A stretch of DNA of 64,000 nt from Flavobacterium chungbukense (GTDB lineage: Bacteria; Bacteroidota; Bacteroidia; Flavobacteriales; Flavobacteriaceae): NCBI RefSeq assembly GCF_020805785.1, contig NZ_JAJGZV010000002.1, positions 992,001 through 1,056,000 on the forward strand. The letters run 5' to 3'. Shown one piece after another: positions 10,303-18,915 of the stretch (positions are counted from its first letter, which is position 1; each line of letters starts with the position of its first letter). Position numbers and translations under genes: made by a program. The notes beneath the pieces were generated by a model that searched no databases, was not told the DNA's origin, and saw nothing but the letters and a program-made list of their open reading frames with translations.

Positions 10303-10965
10303 ATGTCATCACACCATATAGTCCGAGACGATCAAGAACCAGCTTTAATAATTGCAAATGGCGCTGCCTGCGATCCTGAACTTTTAGGACAATTATTAGA
10401 ATGGTCTCCGCTAGTTGTCGTTTTAGATTCGGCTATCGAAAGAGTAATTGAGTTAGGTATAAAAGTCGATGTTCTTTTGGGAGATTTTGATCGCGGTTTT
10501 GATCCTGAAATCTATAAAACGTCTCAATTTCCAATAGAAATCGTTCATACTCCAGATCAAGACAAAACCGATTTAGAAAAAGCTTTTGATTATTTAATTG
10601 CAAGAAAAATTCCTGCCGTAAATGTCGTTTGGGCAACCGGAAGACGTGCCGATCATACTATTACAAATTTGACCAATATTGTTCGTTATCGTAATCTGAT
10701 TAAGATTGTAATTCTCGACGATCATTCGAAAATATTTCTTTTGCCTTCAAAATTTGAGAAATGGTACACTGCAAAAACTCCCATTTCTCTAATACCTATT
10801 GGTGTCGTAAATGGAATTAATTCTAACAATTTGAAATACGAATTAAACGATGATACGCTTACAATGGGTTATAGAACTGGAAGCAGTAATTCTGTTGAAA
10901 AAGATGGCATTGTAACGATTACACATCGCGAAGGAGATTTACTTTTAATGGAATGTTTTGATTAG
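10303..10965 (+). CDS. Thiamine pyrophosphokinase
   Basis: Converts thiamine to thiamine diphosphate with ATP in the cytoplasm. The 220-residue protein shows the three family motifs in order: LGDFDR (residues 59-64, metal and phosphate binding), DQDKTDLEKA (85-94) and GRRADHTITN (113-122). The C-terminal beta domain contains SLIPIGVVNGI and GSSNSV, which form the thiamine-binding interface in characterised enzymes. No thiamine-diphosphate riboswitch is visible; the 5' gap carries only a -7 box and the palindromic repeat. Thiamine diphosphate is the cofactor of 2-oxoacid dehydrogenases, whose E3 subunit is encoded later in the window. Confidence 0.95.
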   Translation: MSSHHIVRDDQEPALIIANGAACDPELLGQLLEWSPLVVVLDSAIERVIELGIKVDVLLGDFDRGFDPEIYKTSQFPIEIVHTPDQDKTDLEKAFDYLIARKIPAVNVVWATGRRADHTITNLTNIVRYRNLIKIVILDDHSKIFLLPSKFEKWYTAKTPISLIPIGVVNGINSNNLKYELNDDTLTMGYRTGSSNSVEKDGIVTITHREGDLLLMECFD

Positions 10966-10985
10966 AAAAATTAAAAAATAAAAAA

Positions 10986-11150
10986 GTCCCAGCGGGACGA
11001 AATATTGATAGATTAAAATGTTATAATCTAATTAAAGCTCCAGCGGAGCGATATATTTTTATGTCGCTCCGCTGGAGCTTTTTCTTTAATGACAAATCAA
11101 CTCGCTATAATATTACGTTCCTCTGGAGCTTTCTTTCAAAAAAGGAATAC
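10986..11150. repeat. Cluster of GCTCCAGCGGAGC-type palindromes
   Basis: Three related palindromes lie between the TPK and rlmF genes. GTCCCAGCGGGAC is at 10986-10998. A perfect 18-bp hairpin (11034-11051 paired with 11064-11081, stem AAAGCTCCAGCGGAGCGA) is in the centre. A degenerate half, GTTCCTCTGGAGCTTTC, is at 11117-11133. The central hairpin is followed by TTTTTC and could terminate TPK transcription. Confidence 0.85.
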
Positions 11151-11151
11151 C

Positions 11152-11159
11152 TATCTTTG
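11152..11159 (+). promoter_or_regulatory. Putative -7 box for rlmF
   Basis: TATCTTTG, 17 bp before the rlmF start, so a very short leader is implied. No TTG at the -33 position. Confidence 0.45.
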
Positions 11160-11176
11160 CACAGAAATCAAGAAAA

Positions 11177-12127
11177 ATGAAAGCAGAAAACAATTCACAA
11201 AAAGACAATTTACATCCAAGAAACCTTCATCGTTCGAAATATGATTTTGAAAAACTGATTTCAAATTGTCCTGAATTAAAAGCTTTTGTTTCTCTTAATA
11301 AATACGGAATAGAGACGGTTGATTTCAGTAATCCGCTTGCAGTAAAAACTTTAAATAAAGCTTTGCTTCAAACGTATTACGATATTCAGAATTGGGATAT
11401 TCCTAAAAATTATCTTTGCCCGCCAATTCCAGGACGAGCAGATTATATTCATTATATAGCCGATCTATTAGCTGAAAGCAACAACAATCAAATTCCTGAA
11501 ACACCTCATGTTTTAGGTCTAGATATAGGAACTGGAGCCAATTTAATTTATCCAATACTAGGAAATTCGATTTACAACTGGAGTTTTGTCGGAACAGATA
11601 TTGATCAAAAATCTATTGAAAATTGCAGTAAAATTATTGAAGCAAATCCCAATTTAATTGATTCTATAAGCTTACAGCAGCAAACAGAACCTCGATTTAT
11701 TTTTAAAAATATAATTACGCCAGAAGATCGTTTTGCTTTTACGATCTGTAATCCGCCTTTTCATGCATCTGCAGAAGAAGCAAACAAAAGTGCTTCGAGA
11801 AAGGTTTCAAATCTTAATCCGAGAGAAAAAAGAAATACAAATCCTGTTTTAAATTTCGGAGGCCATAATGCTGAATTGTGGTGCAATGGTGGAGAAATTG
11901 GATTTATTACCCAAATGATTTACGAAAGCGCCAAATATACTTCGCAAGTTTTGTGGTTTAGCACTTTGGTTTCTAAAAAAGAAAATCTTTCTTCGATATA
12001 TAAAACTTTAAAGAAAGTAAATGCCTCTTCAGTAAAAACAATTGAAATGTCGCAAGGTCAAAAAAACAGCCGCATTGTGGCATGGACATTTTTTGAAGCT
12101 GGAAATTCTCAAAAACATTTCTTTTAA
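11177..12127 (+). CDS. rlmF: 23S rRNA (adenine-N6)-methyltransferase RlmF
   Basis: RlmF methylates N6 of A1618 (E. coli numbering) in 23S rRNA with S-adenosylmethionine. The 316-residue protein has the family N-terminus LHPRNLHRSKYDFEKL, the conserved LCPPIPGRADYIHYIADLL, the SAM-binding motif LDIGTGANLIYP near residue 116, FVGTDIDQKSIENC, and the N6-adenine methylase catalytic motif CNPPFHAS. Length is normal. It has its own promoter candidate and appears monocistronic. Confidence 0.96.
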   Translation: MKAENNSQKDNLHPRNLHRSKYDFEKLISNCPELKAFVSLNKYGIETVDFSNPLAVKTLNKALLQTYYDIQNWDIPKNYLCPPIPGRADYIHYIADLLAESNNNQIPETPHVLGLDIGTGANLIYPILGNSIYNWSFVGTDIDQKSIENCSKIIEANPNLIDSISLQQQTEPRFIFKNIITPEDRFAFTICNPPFHASAEEANKSASRKVSNLNPREKRNTNPVLNFGGHNAELWCNGGEIGFITQMIYESAKYTSQVLWFSTLVSKKENLSSIYKTLKKVNASSVKTIEMSQGQKNSRIVAWTFFEAGNSQKHFF

Positions 12128-12151
12128 TAGATTCATTTTCAACTTTAAACC

Positions 12152-12182
12152 TTGATTTTATAATTTGCTTTTGCTACATTTA
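12152..12182 (+). promoter_or_regulatory. Putative promoter of the YgjV-like gene
   Basis: TTG at 12152-12154, a 20-nt spacer and TACATTTA at 12175-12182. This differs from the consensus by one spacer base and the last base of the -7 box. Confidence 0.4.
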
Positions 12183-12207
12183 TTGTAAACAATTTAAAAT
12201 CAAGATT

Positions 12208-12444
12208 ATGGCAGAATATATTGGTTATCTTGCATCTGTTTTTATTGTCGGAGGTTTTTTATTGAAAAATCTTAGAACTATCCGATTTATTAATATGTTT
12301 GGATGCATTTGTTTTGTAATCTACGGCATCTTTCTAAACGATTACAGCGATTTTAATCAATGGCTTTGGCCCGTAATTATTCCCAATGCAATTTTAGCAT
12401 TTGTACAGATTTATTATCTAGCTTTCAAAAACGACAAATCTTAA
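12208..12444 (+). CDS. Small YgjV-like inner-membrane protein
   Basis: A 78-residue protein with three hydrophobic segments: residues about 4-20 (IGYLASVFIVGGFLL), 27-44 (IRFINMFGCICFVIYGIFL) and 52-72 (WLWPVIIPNAILAFVQIYYL). The pattern resembles half of the E. coli YgjV family, where an LRxIRxIN segment is followed by a glycine-rich helix. Function is unknown for the family, and the resemblance is by eye. It is monocistronic, with a promoter candidate 26 bp upstream. Confidence 0.7.
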   Translation: MAEYIGYLASVFIVGGFLLKNLRTIRFINMFGCICFVIYGIFLNDYSDFNQWLWPVIIPNAILAFVQIYYLAFKNDKS

Positions 12445-12527
12445 AATTATGATGTTTTCAGATAAAATTCTGATACACTTTTTGCTTGCTAAAAACGTAA
12501 CTTTAAGGTGAAAATGAATTTTATACT

Positions 12528-13466
12528 ATGCTTAAACACTATTCCCGCCTCATCATTATATTATTTTTAGTTTCAAGTTGTGCCTCAAAAAAGGCAAAAT
12601 TTGAAGATTATGTTTTTAAAACTAAAACTGAAGAAGTAAAATATCAAAATGCATATGATAAGGCCTTAAAGCTTTGGAATATTCCTTACACTGAAGAAGA
12701 TGTCAAAACAAGTTTTGGAACAGCTCATGTAGTCATTGCAGGACCAAAAAACGGAAAAGCCTTGGTTTTACTGCACGGAATGGATGCCAGTTCTACGATG
12801 TGGTATCCGAACATAAAAGCTCTGGCGAAAAACCATCGCATTTACGCCATTGATTTTTTAATGGAACCCGGAAAATCTAATTTAGCTTCAAAATCTCTTT
12901 CATCAGAAGAAATTGCCATTTGGTACAATGAGATTTTCACATATTATAAATTAAAGAAATTTGACATTGTAGCTGCTTCGCGAGGCGGTTGGATTGCCAC
13001 CTTATTGGCAACTCAAAAACCAAATTCAATTGATAGAATAGTTTTATTAAGTCCGGCTCAGACTTTTAAATTTATAGATAAGCTAGGGAAAACAACTTCT
13101 GCTCTAATGTTAAAGCTATTTCCAAGTGAAAAGAAATTTGGAAAAACATTAACCACTTTTTCAACTCATCCAGAAAATATAAGCCGCATTTACAAACGAC
13201 AGTTTTATCTAGCTAATAAATATGCAAAATCAAATTCGAGCATGCTTAAAATGCATCCGTTTTCAGACAAAGAATTACAATCAATACAAAATCCTGTATT
13301 GGTTTTAATTGGCGATAAAGACGTTATTAATTCTGAAGAAAGTCTGAAACGTGCTGATAAATATTTAGTCAACTCGAAAACCAAAATTATCAAAGATGCT
13401 GGTCATTTTTTAACCATCGATCAACCTAAAGCAGTAAATGATGCGATGATTAATTTTTTAGATTAG
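12528..13466 (+). CDS. Alpha/beta-hydrolase lipoprotein
   Basis: A 312-residue predicted lipoprotein (lipobox LVSSC, Cys at residue 18) carrying an alpha/beta-hydrolase domain. The oxyanion strand is LVLLHGMDAS (about residues 79-88). The nucleophile elbow is AASRGGW, with Ser151 in place of the usual G-x-S-x-G. The acid is probably D263 or D265 in VLIGDKDVI, and the catalytic His is H293 in KDAGHFLTIDQP. All catalytic residues are present, so it should be an active esterase, lipase or peptidase anchored in a membrane facing the periplasm or surface; the substrate cannot be inferred. It ends 46 bp before uvrB. Confidence 0.88.
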   Translation: MLKHYSRLIIILFLVSSCASKKAKFEDYVFKTKTEEVKYQNAYDKALKLWNIPYTEEDVKTSFGTAHVVIAGPKNGKALVLLHGMDASSTMWYPNIKALAKNHRIYAIDFLMEPGKSNLASKSLSSEEIAIWYNEIFTYYKLKKFDIVAASRGGWIATLLATQKPNSIDRIVLLSPAQTFKFIDKLGKTTSALMLKLFPSEKKFGKTLTTFSTHPENISRIYKRQFYLANKYAKSNSSMLKMHPFSDKELQSIQNPVLVLIGDKDVINSEESLKRADKYLVNSKTKIIKDAGHFLTIDQPKAVNDAMINFLD

Positions 13467-13512
13467 TATTCAAACTTCGTATCTTTACAAAACCAATTTT
13501 CAGTATACAAAA

Positions 13513-15504
13513 ATGAAATTTCAAGTTACTTCAGAATATAGTCCAAAAGGAGATCAGCCGCAAGCCATACAAAAATTGGCACAAGGTATTGTCGACGGAG
13601 ATAAATATCAAACTTTATTAGGAGTTACGGGATCCGGAAAAACATTTACGGTCGCCAACGTTATTCAAGAAGTGCAAAGACCAACCTTAGTTTTGGCTCA
13701 TAATAAAACTTTGGCTGCGCAATTGTATTCTGAGTTCAAACAGTTTTTTCCAAATAATGCGGTTGAATATTTTGTTTCTTATTACGACTATTATCAGCCT
13801 GAAGCTTTTATGCCCGTTACCGGAGTTTTCATTGAAAAAGATTTATCTATCAATGAAGAATTGGAGAAAATGCGTTTGAGCACCACTTCATCGCTTCTTT
13901 CAGGAAGACGTGATGTTTTGGTTGTCGCTTCCGTATCCTGTTTATACGGTATCGGAAACCCGGTAGAATTTCAAAAAAATGTAATTGAAATTACGAGAGA
14001 TCAAGTTATTTCGAGAACTAAATTATTGCACAGTTTAGTTCAAAGTTTATATGCTAGAACAGAAGCCGATTTCAATCCAGGAACTTTCAGGATAAAAGGA
14101 GATACGGTGGAAGTTTATCCAAGTTATGCAGATGATGCCTATAGAATTCACTTCTTTGGGGACGAAATAGAAGAAATCGAATCATTTGATGCTAAAACGT
14201 CACATGTAATAGAAAAATTTAAAAGGCTGACCATTTATCCTGCTAATATGTTTGTGACTTCACCTGAGGTTTTACAAGGAGCTATTTGGCAGATTCAGCA
14301 AGATTTGGTCAAACAGGTCGATTATTTTAAAGAAATCGGAAAGCATCTGGAAGCTAAACGTTTAGAGGAAAGAACCAATTTCGATTTAGAAATGATTCGC
14401 GAATTAGGATATTGTTCTGGAATTGAAAATTACTCAAGATATTTGGACGGACGTGAAGCAGGAACAAGACCTTTCTGCTTGTTAGATTATTTTCCAAGCG
14501 ATTATTTGATGGTTGTCGATGAAAGTCACGTAACGGTTTCTCAAGTTCATGCCATGTACGGAGGAGACCGAAGCCGAAAAGAAAACTTAGTTGAATATGG
14601 CTTCCGTTTACCTGCTGCCATGGACAACCGTCCTTTAAAATTTGAAGAGTTTGAAGCCTTACAAAATCAGGTAATTTATGTTTCTGCAACTCCCGCAGAT
14701 TATGAGCTGCAAAAATCGGATGGAATTTATGTTGAACAAATTATTCGTCCAACCGGATTATTGGATCCAACGATTGAGGTACGTCCGAGTTTAAATCAGA
14801 TTGATGATTTGATTGAAGAAATTCAGGTTAGATGCGAATTGGATGAAAGAGTTTTGGTAACCACATTAACCAAAAGAATGGCAGAAGAATTAGCAAAATA
14901 CCTGACAAAAGTCAATATTCGCTGTCGTTACATTCATTCTGAAGTAGACACTTTAGAGCGTATCGAAATTATGCAGGATTTACGTAAAGGTATTTTTGAT
15001 GTTTTGATTGGAGTAAATTTACTTCGTGAAGGTTTAGATTTACCAGAAGTTTCTCTTGTTGCCATTTTAGATGCAGATAAAGAAGGTTTTTTACGTAATC
15101 ATAGATCTTTAACACAAACGATTGGACGTGCGGCAAGAAACTTAAATGGAAAAGCAATTATGTATGCCGATAAAATTACGGCAAGTATGCAGAAAACAAT
15201 TGATGAAACTAATTATAGAAGAACCAAACAAATCAATTTTAATGTAGAAAACAATTTGGTTCCTCAAGCTTTAAATAAAAAAATAGATAGCGCTTTCACG
15301 AAAAATCCATTGGTCGAATATGAATTAGGACATCCGATTCCGGTTGCTGCCGAACCAGAAACTGCCTATTTATCTAAGACTGAATTAGAAAAAATTATTC
15401 GCGAAAAACGTAAAACGATGGAAAAAGCAGCTAAGGAATTAGATTTCTTACAAGCAGCTAAACTTCGTGATGAAATTAAAAAACTACAGGAACAGCTCGC
15501 CTAA
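13513..15504 (+). CDS. uvrB: Excinuclease ABC subunit B
   Basis: UvrB is the damage-verifying helicase-like subunit of nucleotide excision repair, loaded by UvrA and partnered with UvrC. The 663 residues are the family norm. Visible features are the P-loop GVTGSGKT (residues 37-44), VSYYDYYQPEAFMP with the beta-hairpin beyond it, the Walker B region MVVDESHVT, ATPxDYE, helicase motif VI QTIGRAARN, and the C-terminal UVR domain (about 625-660, EKAAKELDFLQAAKLRDEI) that contacts UvrC. A -7-like TATCTTTA precedes it. No SOS-type operator was recognised. Its 3' end overlaps the convergent TerB-like gene. Confidence 0.98.
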   Translation: MKFQVTSEYSPKGDQPQAIQKLAQGIVDGDKYQTLLGVTGSGKTFTVANVIQEVQRPTLVLAHNKTLAAQLYSEFKQFFPNNAVEYFVSYYDYYQPEAFMPVTGVFIEKDLSINEELEKMRLSTTSSLLSGRRDVLVVASVSCLYGIGNPVEFQKNVIEITRDQVISRTKLLHSLVQSLYARTEADFNPGTFRIKGDTVEVYPSYADDAYRIHFFGDEIEEIESFDAKTSHVIEKFKRLTIYPANMFVTSPEVLQGAIWQIQQDLVKQVDYFKEIGKHLEAKRLEERTNFDLEMIRELGYCSGIENYSRYLDGREAGTRPFCLLDYFPSDYLMVVDESHVTVSQVHAMYGGDRSRKENLVEYGFRLPAAMDNRPLKFEEFEALQNQVIYVSATPADYELQKSDGIYVEQIIRPTGLLDPTIEVRPSLNQIDDLIEEIQVRCELDERVLVTTLTKRMAEELAKYLTKVNIRCRYIHSEVDTLERIEIMQDLRKGIFDVLIGVNLLREGLDLPEVSLVAILDADKEGFLRNHRSLTQTIGRAARNLNGKAIMYADKITASMQKTIDETNYRRTKQINFNVENNLVPQALNKKIDSAFTKNPLVEYELGHPIPVAAEPETAYLSKTELEKIIREKRKTMEKAAKELDFLQAAKLRDEIKKLQEQLA

Positions 15505-15518
15505 TTGTGCTGTTCCTG
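15487..15518. terminator. Bidirectional hairpin across the uvrB / TerB-like overlap
   Basis: CAGGAACAGC and GCTGTTCCTG form a 10-bp stem with a 12-nt loop that contains both stop codons of the convergent genes. There is only a short A/T tract outside the stem, so terminator function is plausible but weaker than elsewhere. Confidence 0.55.
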
Positions 15519-15905
15519 AAAAATTTCTAGTAAAACAACTGGATTAATTATTGCATTGGGTGCTTTTTTCATCATCTCTAAAACACGTTTTACCGCAGAA
15601 AGATTCAATCCCATTTCTAAAGCAATCTGCTGAATCGCTTTAAATTCCCTTTCGTGCAAAACACCGTCACAATGCATTAATAAAGCCAATCTATAAAATT
15701 GATTAACACGCTGCAATTCAGATTTTATAGCGATTGGTTTTATTTCCTGATGAAACAAATCTTTAAATTCTGCATCGCTAATCCCCAGTTCTAAAGCGAC
15801 CAATTGTAAAAAATCATGCTCACGTTTATGCAAATGTCCATCAACAGTGGCGAACATAATCATTTCTAAAAGTAAACTTCTTTTTTCTGCTTCTGTATTC
15901 ATCAA
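15501..15905 (-). CDS. TerB-like (tellurite resistance-type) domain protein
   Basis: A 134-residue all-helical cytoplasmic protein resembling TerB/DjlA-type domains. It contains two copies of the diagnostic acidic motif: DGHLHKREHDFL (about residues 22-33) and DGVLHEREFKAI (about 79-90), each between helices and likely metal-binding. The family name derives from tellurite operons, but single TerB-like proteins occur widely and tellurite resistance is not implied. Either of the first two Met codons could be the start. It is convergent with uvrB, overlapping by four bases, and divergent from the esterase at 15960. Confidence 0.75.
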   Translation of the reverse strand: MMNTEAEKRSLLLEMIMFATVDGHLHKREHDFLQLVALELGISDAEFKDLFHQEIKPIAIKSELQRVNQFYRLALLMHCDGVLHEREFKAIQQIALEMGLNLSAVKRVLEMMKKAPNAIINPVVLLEIFQEQHN

Positions 15906-15959
15906 TTTATTATTTTTAGCTAAAATATTGCTTTTAGATATAAATACAAAACACGAGTA

Positions 15960-16760
15960 ATGAAGAGTTTTTTTTTAGCTATTTTATTTTTATTTACTCT
16001 TCTCGGAAAGGCTCAAGAAAGTACGGCTTCAAAAAATGTGACTACTTTTACAATTGAAGCTCCTCAACTTAAAACCTCAAAAAAAATCTGGATTTATCTT
16101 CCTTCAGATTATTCTAAGCAAACTCAAAAACGGTACAGTGTAATTTATATGCACGATGCTCAAAATCTGTTTGATGCTAAAACTTCGTATTCTGGCGAAT
16201 GGAATGTTGATGAAAAATTAGACAGTTTAAAAGCTCCCATAATTGTTGTTGGCATTGAACATGGAAATGAAAAACGAATTGACGAATTGACTCCATTTAA
16301 AAATGAAAAATATGGCGGTGGAAATGCAGACAATTACTTAGAATTTATTGTAAAAACACTAAAACCTTATATCGACAAAAAATATAGAACCAAACCAAAA
16401 GCGAAAAATACTATTCTTTTAGGAAGCTCACTTGGCGGATTAGTTTCGTATTACGGTGCTTTAAAATATCCTGAAGTTTTTGGAAAAGCAGGAGTTTTTT
16501 CGCCTTCATTTTGGTTTTCTAACGACATTTATACCTTTACAGAAAAACAACCTAAAATCAAAACTAAATTCTATTTTTTGTGTGGCGATAAAGAAAGTGA
16601 TGACATGGTAAACGATTTAACTAAAATGAAACGTTTATTAGACACCAAACGCTGTTATTGTCTTCATCTTGAAAAAATAAAAATTGTAAAAGGCGGAGAA
16701 CATAATGAAAAACTCTGGCGTGATCATTTTGCTGAGGCAATTATTTGGCTGGGTTATTAA
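15960..16760 (+). CDS. Secreted enterochelin-esterase-like alpha/beta hydrolase
   Basis: A 266-residue exported hydrolase of the putative esterase (Fes/EstD) group. The signal peptide is MKSFFLAILFLFTLLGKAQ. The core contains KRYSVIYMHDAQNLFD, VVGIEHGNEKR, the nucleophile elbow LLGSSLGG with Ser157, and a C-terminal KGGEHNEKLW that supplies the catalytic His. Family members cleave siderophore, acyl-ester or carbohydrate-ester bonds; no substrate evidence is present. A second member of the same family is at 37253-38122. It ends 27 bp before the dipeptide epimerase and could share its transcript. Confidence 0.88.
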   Translation: MKSFFLAILFLFTLLGKAQESTASKNVTTFTIEAPQLKTSKKIWIYLPSDYSKQTQKRYSVIYMHDAQNLFDAKTSYSGEWNVDEKLDSLKAPIIVVGIEHGNEKRIDELTPFKNEKYGGGNADNYLEFIVKTLKPYIDKKYRTKPKAKNTILLGSSLGGLVSYYGALKYPEVFGKAGVFSPSFWFSNDIYTFTEKQPKIKTKFYFLCGDKESDDMVNDLTKMKRLLDTKRCYCLHLEKIKIVKGGEHNEKLWRDHFAEAIIWLGY

Positions 16761-16787
16761 TTAGAAATAAAAAATACATTTATAAAA

Positions 16788-17798
16788 ATGAAACTTATTT
16801 TAAGAGAGTATAATCTCAAACTAAAACACACTTTCACCATTTCGAGAGAGTCTATTGATGTTCAACCATCTTTAATTGTAGAATTGCAAAGCAATGGTTT
16901 GTCAGGTTTTGGAGAAGCAACTTCCAATCCTTATTACAATACAACGGTACCTATGATGATGCAGGATTTAGAAAAAATCAGAAGCATTATTGAAAATACC
17001 GAAGACGAAACTCCTGAAGTATTTTGGTCAAAAATGCATCCGTATTTAAAAGACGATATGTTTGCATTATGTGCTTTAGATTTAGCTTATAATGATTTGT
17101 ACGCTCGTAAAAAAGGTAAAAAATTATACGAATTATGGAATTACAAAACAGATCATAATCCGCTAACAGATTACACAATCGGCATTGATACGATTGAAAA
17201 AATGGTTTTTAAAATGAAAGAGCTGCCTTGGCCTATTTACAAAATTAAGTTGGGTACAAAGGAAGACATAGCGATTGTAAAAGAACTTAGAAAACATACC
17301 AATGCTATTTTTAGAATCGATGCTAATTGCGGATGGACTGTTGACGAAACCATTCATAATGCGGTCGAATTAAAAAAGTTAGGAGTTGAATTTCTTGAAC
17401 AGCCAATGAAAGCAGACAATTGGGAAGGTCATAAAGAAGTTTTTAAACATTCTGTTCTTCCCGTAATTGCTGATGAAAGCTGCATCATTGAAGAAGATGT
17501 AGCAAAATGCTTCAATCATTTTCATGGCGTGAATGTAAAACTGGTAAAATGTGGCGGCCTAACACCTGGAAAACGTATGATTGAAGAAGCGAAAAAATTA
17601 GGATTAAAAACAATGGTCGGCTGTATGACGGAATCTACAGTTGGAATATCTGCTATTGCCCATTTACTTCCACAATTAGATTATGTTGATATGGATGGTG
17701 CTTTACTTTTGTCTGAAGATATTGCAACGGGCGTAACGATTGCAGACGGCGTTATCAATTATTCTAATTTGAACGGAACTGGCGTTACACTTTTGTAA
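16788..17798 (+). CDS. Dipeptide epimerase (L-Ala-D/L-Glu epimerase, enolase superfamily)
   Basis: A 336-residue member of the muconate-lactonizing subgroup of the enolase superfamily. The catalytic set is complete: KxK lysines K152/K154 in YKIKLG, metal ligands D178 (RIDAN), E204 (LEQP) and D229 (IADES), and the opposing Lys in VNVKLVKCGG (K251). The DMDG motif at 301-304 is the dipeptide-binding feature that separates L-Ala-D/L-Glu-type epimerases from other subgroup members. The usual role is recycling murein tripeptide fragments by converting L-Ala-D-Glu to L-Ala-L-Glu in the cytoplasm. The PLP enzyme starts one base after its stop, so the two are translationally linked. Confidence 0.92.
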   Translation: MKLILREYNLKLKHTFTISRESIDVQPSLIVELQSNGLSGFGEATSNPYYNTTVPMMMQDLEKIRSIIENTEDETPEVFWSKMHPYLKDDMFALCALDLAYNDLYARKKGKKLYELWNYKTDHNPLTDYTIGIDTIEKMVFKMKELPWPIYKIKLGTKEDIAIVKELRKHTNAIFRIDANCGWTVDETIHNAVELKKLGVEFLEQPMKADNWEGHKEVFKHSVLPVIADESCIIEEDVAKCFNHFHGVNVKLVKCGGLTPGKRMIEEAKKLGLKTMVGCMTESTVGISAIAHLLPQLDYVDMDGALLLSEDIATGVTIADGVINYSNLNGTGVTLL

Positions 17799-17799
17799 A

Positions 17800-18822
17800 A
17801 TGATAGTCAATAAATTTCCTGACCGTATTATTGAAATTGACCAAAAACAGTATTTGTATTTTGGAGGAACAGCTTATTTGGGACTTCCAACCCATAAACC
17901 TTTTCAGGATTTAGTTATCCAGAACATCTTGAATTGGGGAACAACTTACGGAAGCTCTAGAACGGCCAATATCCAGCTAAAAGCTTACGAGGAAGGCGAA
18001 AGCTTTCTAGCTTCTCATATTGGTTCTGAAAGTACTTTGACCGTTTCTTCTGGAATGCTTGCTGGAAAAATTGTTTTGGAAAAAATAAAAAGACAGACGG
18101 ATTGCTTTTATCATTTGAATGAAATTCATTCGGCTATCCAAATTGAAAATAGCCTGCCTGTTTTTATAAATGAAAAATTGAATGATCGTTTGCTGGATTC
18201 AAAATCAGAAAAAATAACGATTTTGACTGATGGCGTTCCTTCCTTTCAAACTGAACCTGTTGATTTGTCTTTCTTAAACGAAATTTCAAAACAAAAGGAA
18301 ATTACATTAGTTATTGATGAATCCCATTCATTAGGAATTATTGGTAAAAATGGTTCTGGAATTTATGCTACAATTGATTTTCCAATTAAAAGAAAAATTC
18401 TGGTTTCATCTTTAGGAAAAGCGTTTGGATTAACAGGTGGAGTAATTGCTTCAGATTCAGAATTCATTAGAGAAATAAAAGAATTAGAAACTTTTACAAG
18501 TGCTGCTGGAATGAATCCTGCTTTTGTTCAAACGCTTTCTGATGGGAAAGAAATTTATAAGATCCAACATCAAAAATTGAAAGAAAATCTGAATTATATT
18601 GATTCGATTTTAATTCAAAATGAGAATATTAAGTTTGACAAAAATTACCCACTAATTTATTTATTATCAAATGATTTAGTCGAAAAATTAAAACAAGAAA
18701 AGATTATTATTGCGAGTTTTAAATACACAAAAGAAGCCGAGCCTTTAAATCGGATTGTAATTACGGCTAATCATCTAAAAGAAGATTTAGATAAATTGGT
18801 TGGTGTTTTAAATAAAAAATAG
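17800..18822 (+). CDS. Fold-type I PLP-dependent enzyme, KBL/BioF-like
   Basis: A 340-residue aminotransferase class I/II protein of the alpha-oxoamine synthase group. The PLP lysine is K207 in VSSLGKAFGLTGG, the pyridine-N Asp is D173 in VIDESHSLG, and the YLGL and TYGSSRTA segments near the N-terminus fit 2-amino-3-ketobutyrate ligase/BioF relatives. It is about 50 residues shorter than those enzymes, so the reaction may differ. The start follows the epimerase stop by one base, indicating tight coupling. Together they may act on amino acids released from cell-wall peptides; this is inferred from context only. Confidence 0.82.
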   Translation: MIVNKFPDRIIEIDQKQYLYFGGTAYLGLPTHKPFQDLVIQNILNWGTTYGSSRTANIQLKAYEEGESFLASHIGSESTLTVSSGMLAGKIVLEKIKRQTDCFYHLNEIHSAIQIENSLPVFINEKLNDRLLDSKSEKITILTDGVPSFQTEPVDLSFLNEISKQKEITLVIDESHSLGIIGKNGSGIYATIDFPIKRKILVSSLGKAFGLTGGVIASDSEFIREIKELETFTSAAGMNPAFVQTLSDGKEIYKIQHQKLKENLNYIDSILIQNENIKFDKNYPLIYLLSNDLVEKLKQEKIIIASFKYTKEAEPLNRIVITANHLKEDLDKLVGVLNKK

Positions 18823-18883
18823 CCACGAACTCATGAATTATTTTTGATAATCTCTGAGAATAAAAATTCGTGAATTCGTGGCT
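18821..18883. repeat. GCCACGAATT-type inverted repeat (family H)
   Basis: AGCCACGAACTCATGAATT (from 18821) is inverted against AATTCGTGAATTCGTGGCT (to 18883). Members of the same family occur at 27560-27757, 28003-28030, 51715-51862, 61507-61521 and 63041-63100. Confidence 0.85.
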
Positions 18884-18897
18884 CTAAAAATAAAACG

Positions 18898-18905
18898 TAC
18901 CTTTG
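18898..18905 (+). promoter_or_regulatory. Putative -7 box for the DUF1456 gene
   Basis: TACCTTTG, 11 bp before the start codon. TTCG at 18875-18878 sits at the -33 spacing but lies inside the repeat's right arm. Confidence 0.4.
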
Positions 18906-18915
18906 TAAAAAATAA

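Noticed and set aside
15501..15905. Tellurite resistance gene
   Set aside because: Only the TerB-like fold is supported. There is no ter operon nearby and single TerB-like proteins are common, so the resistance label was not used.
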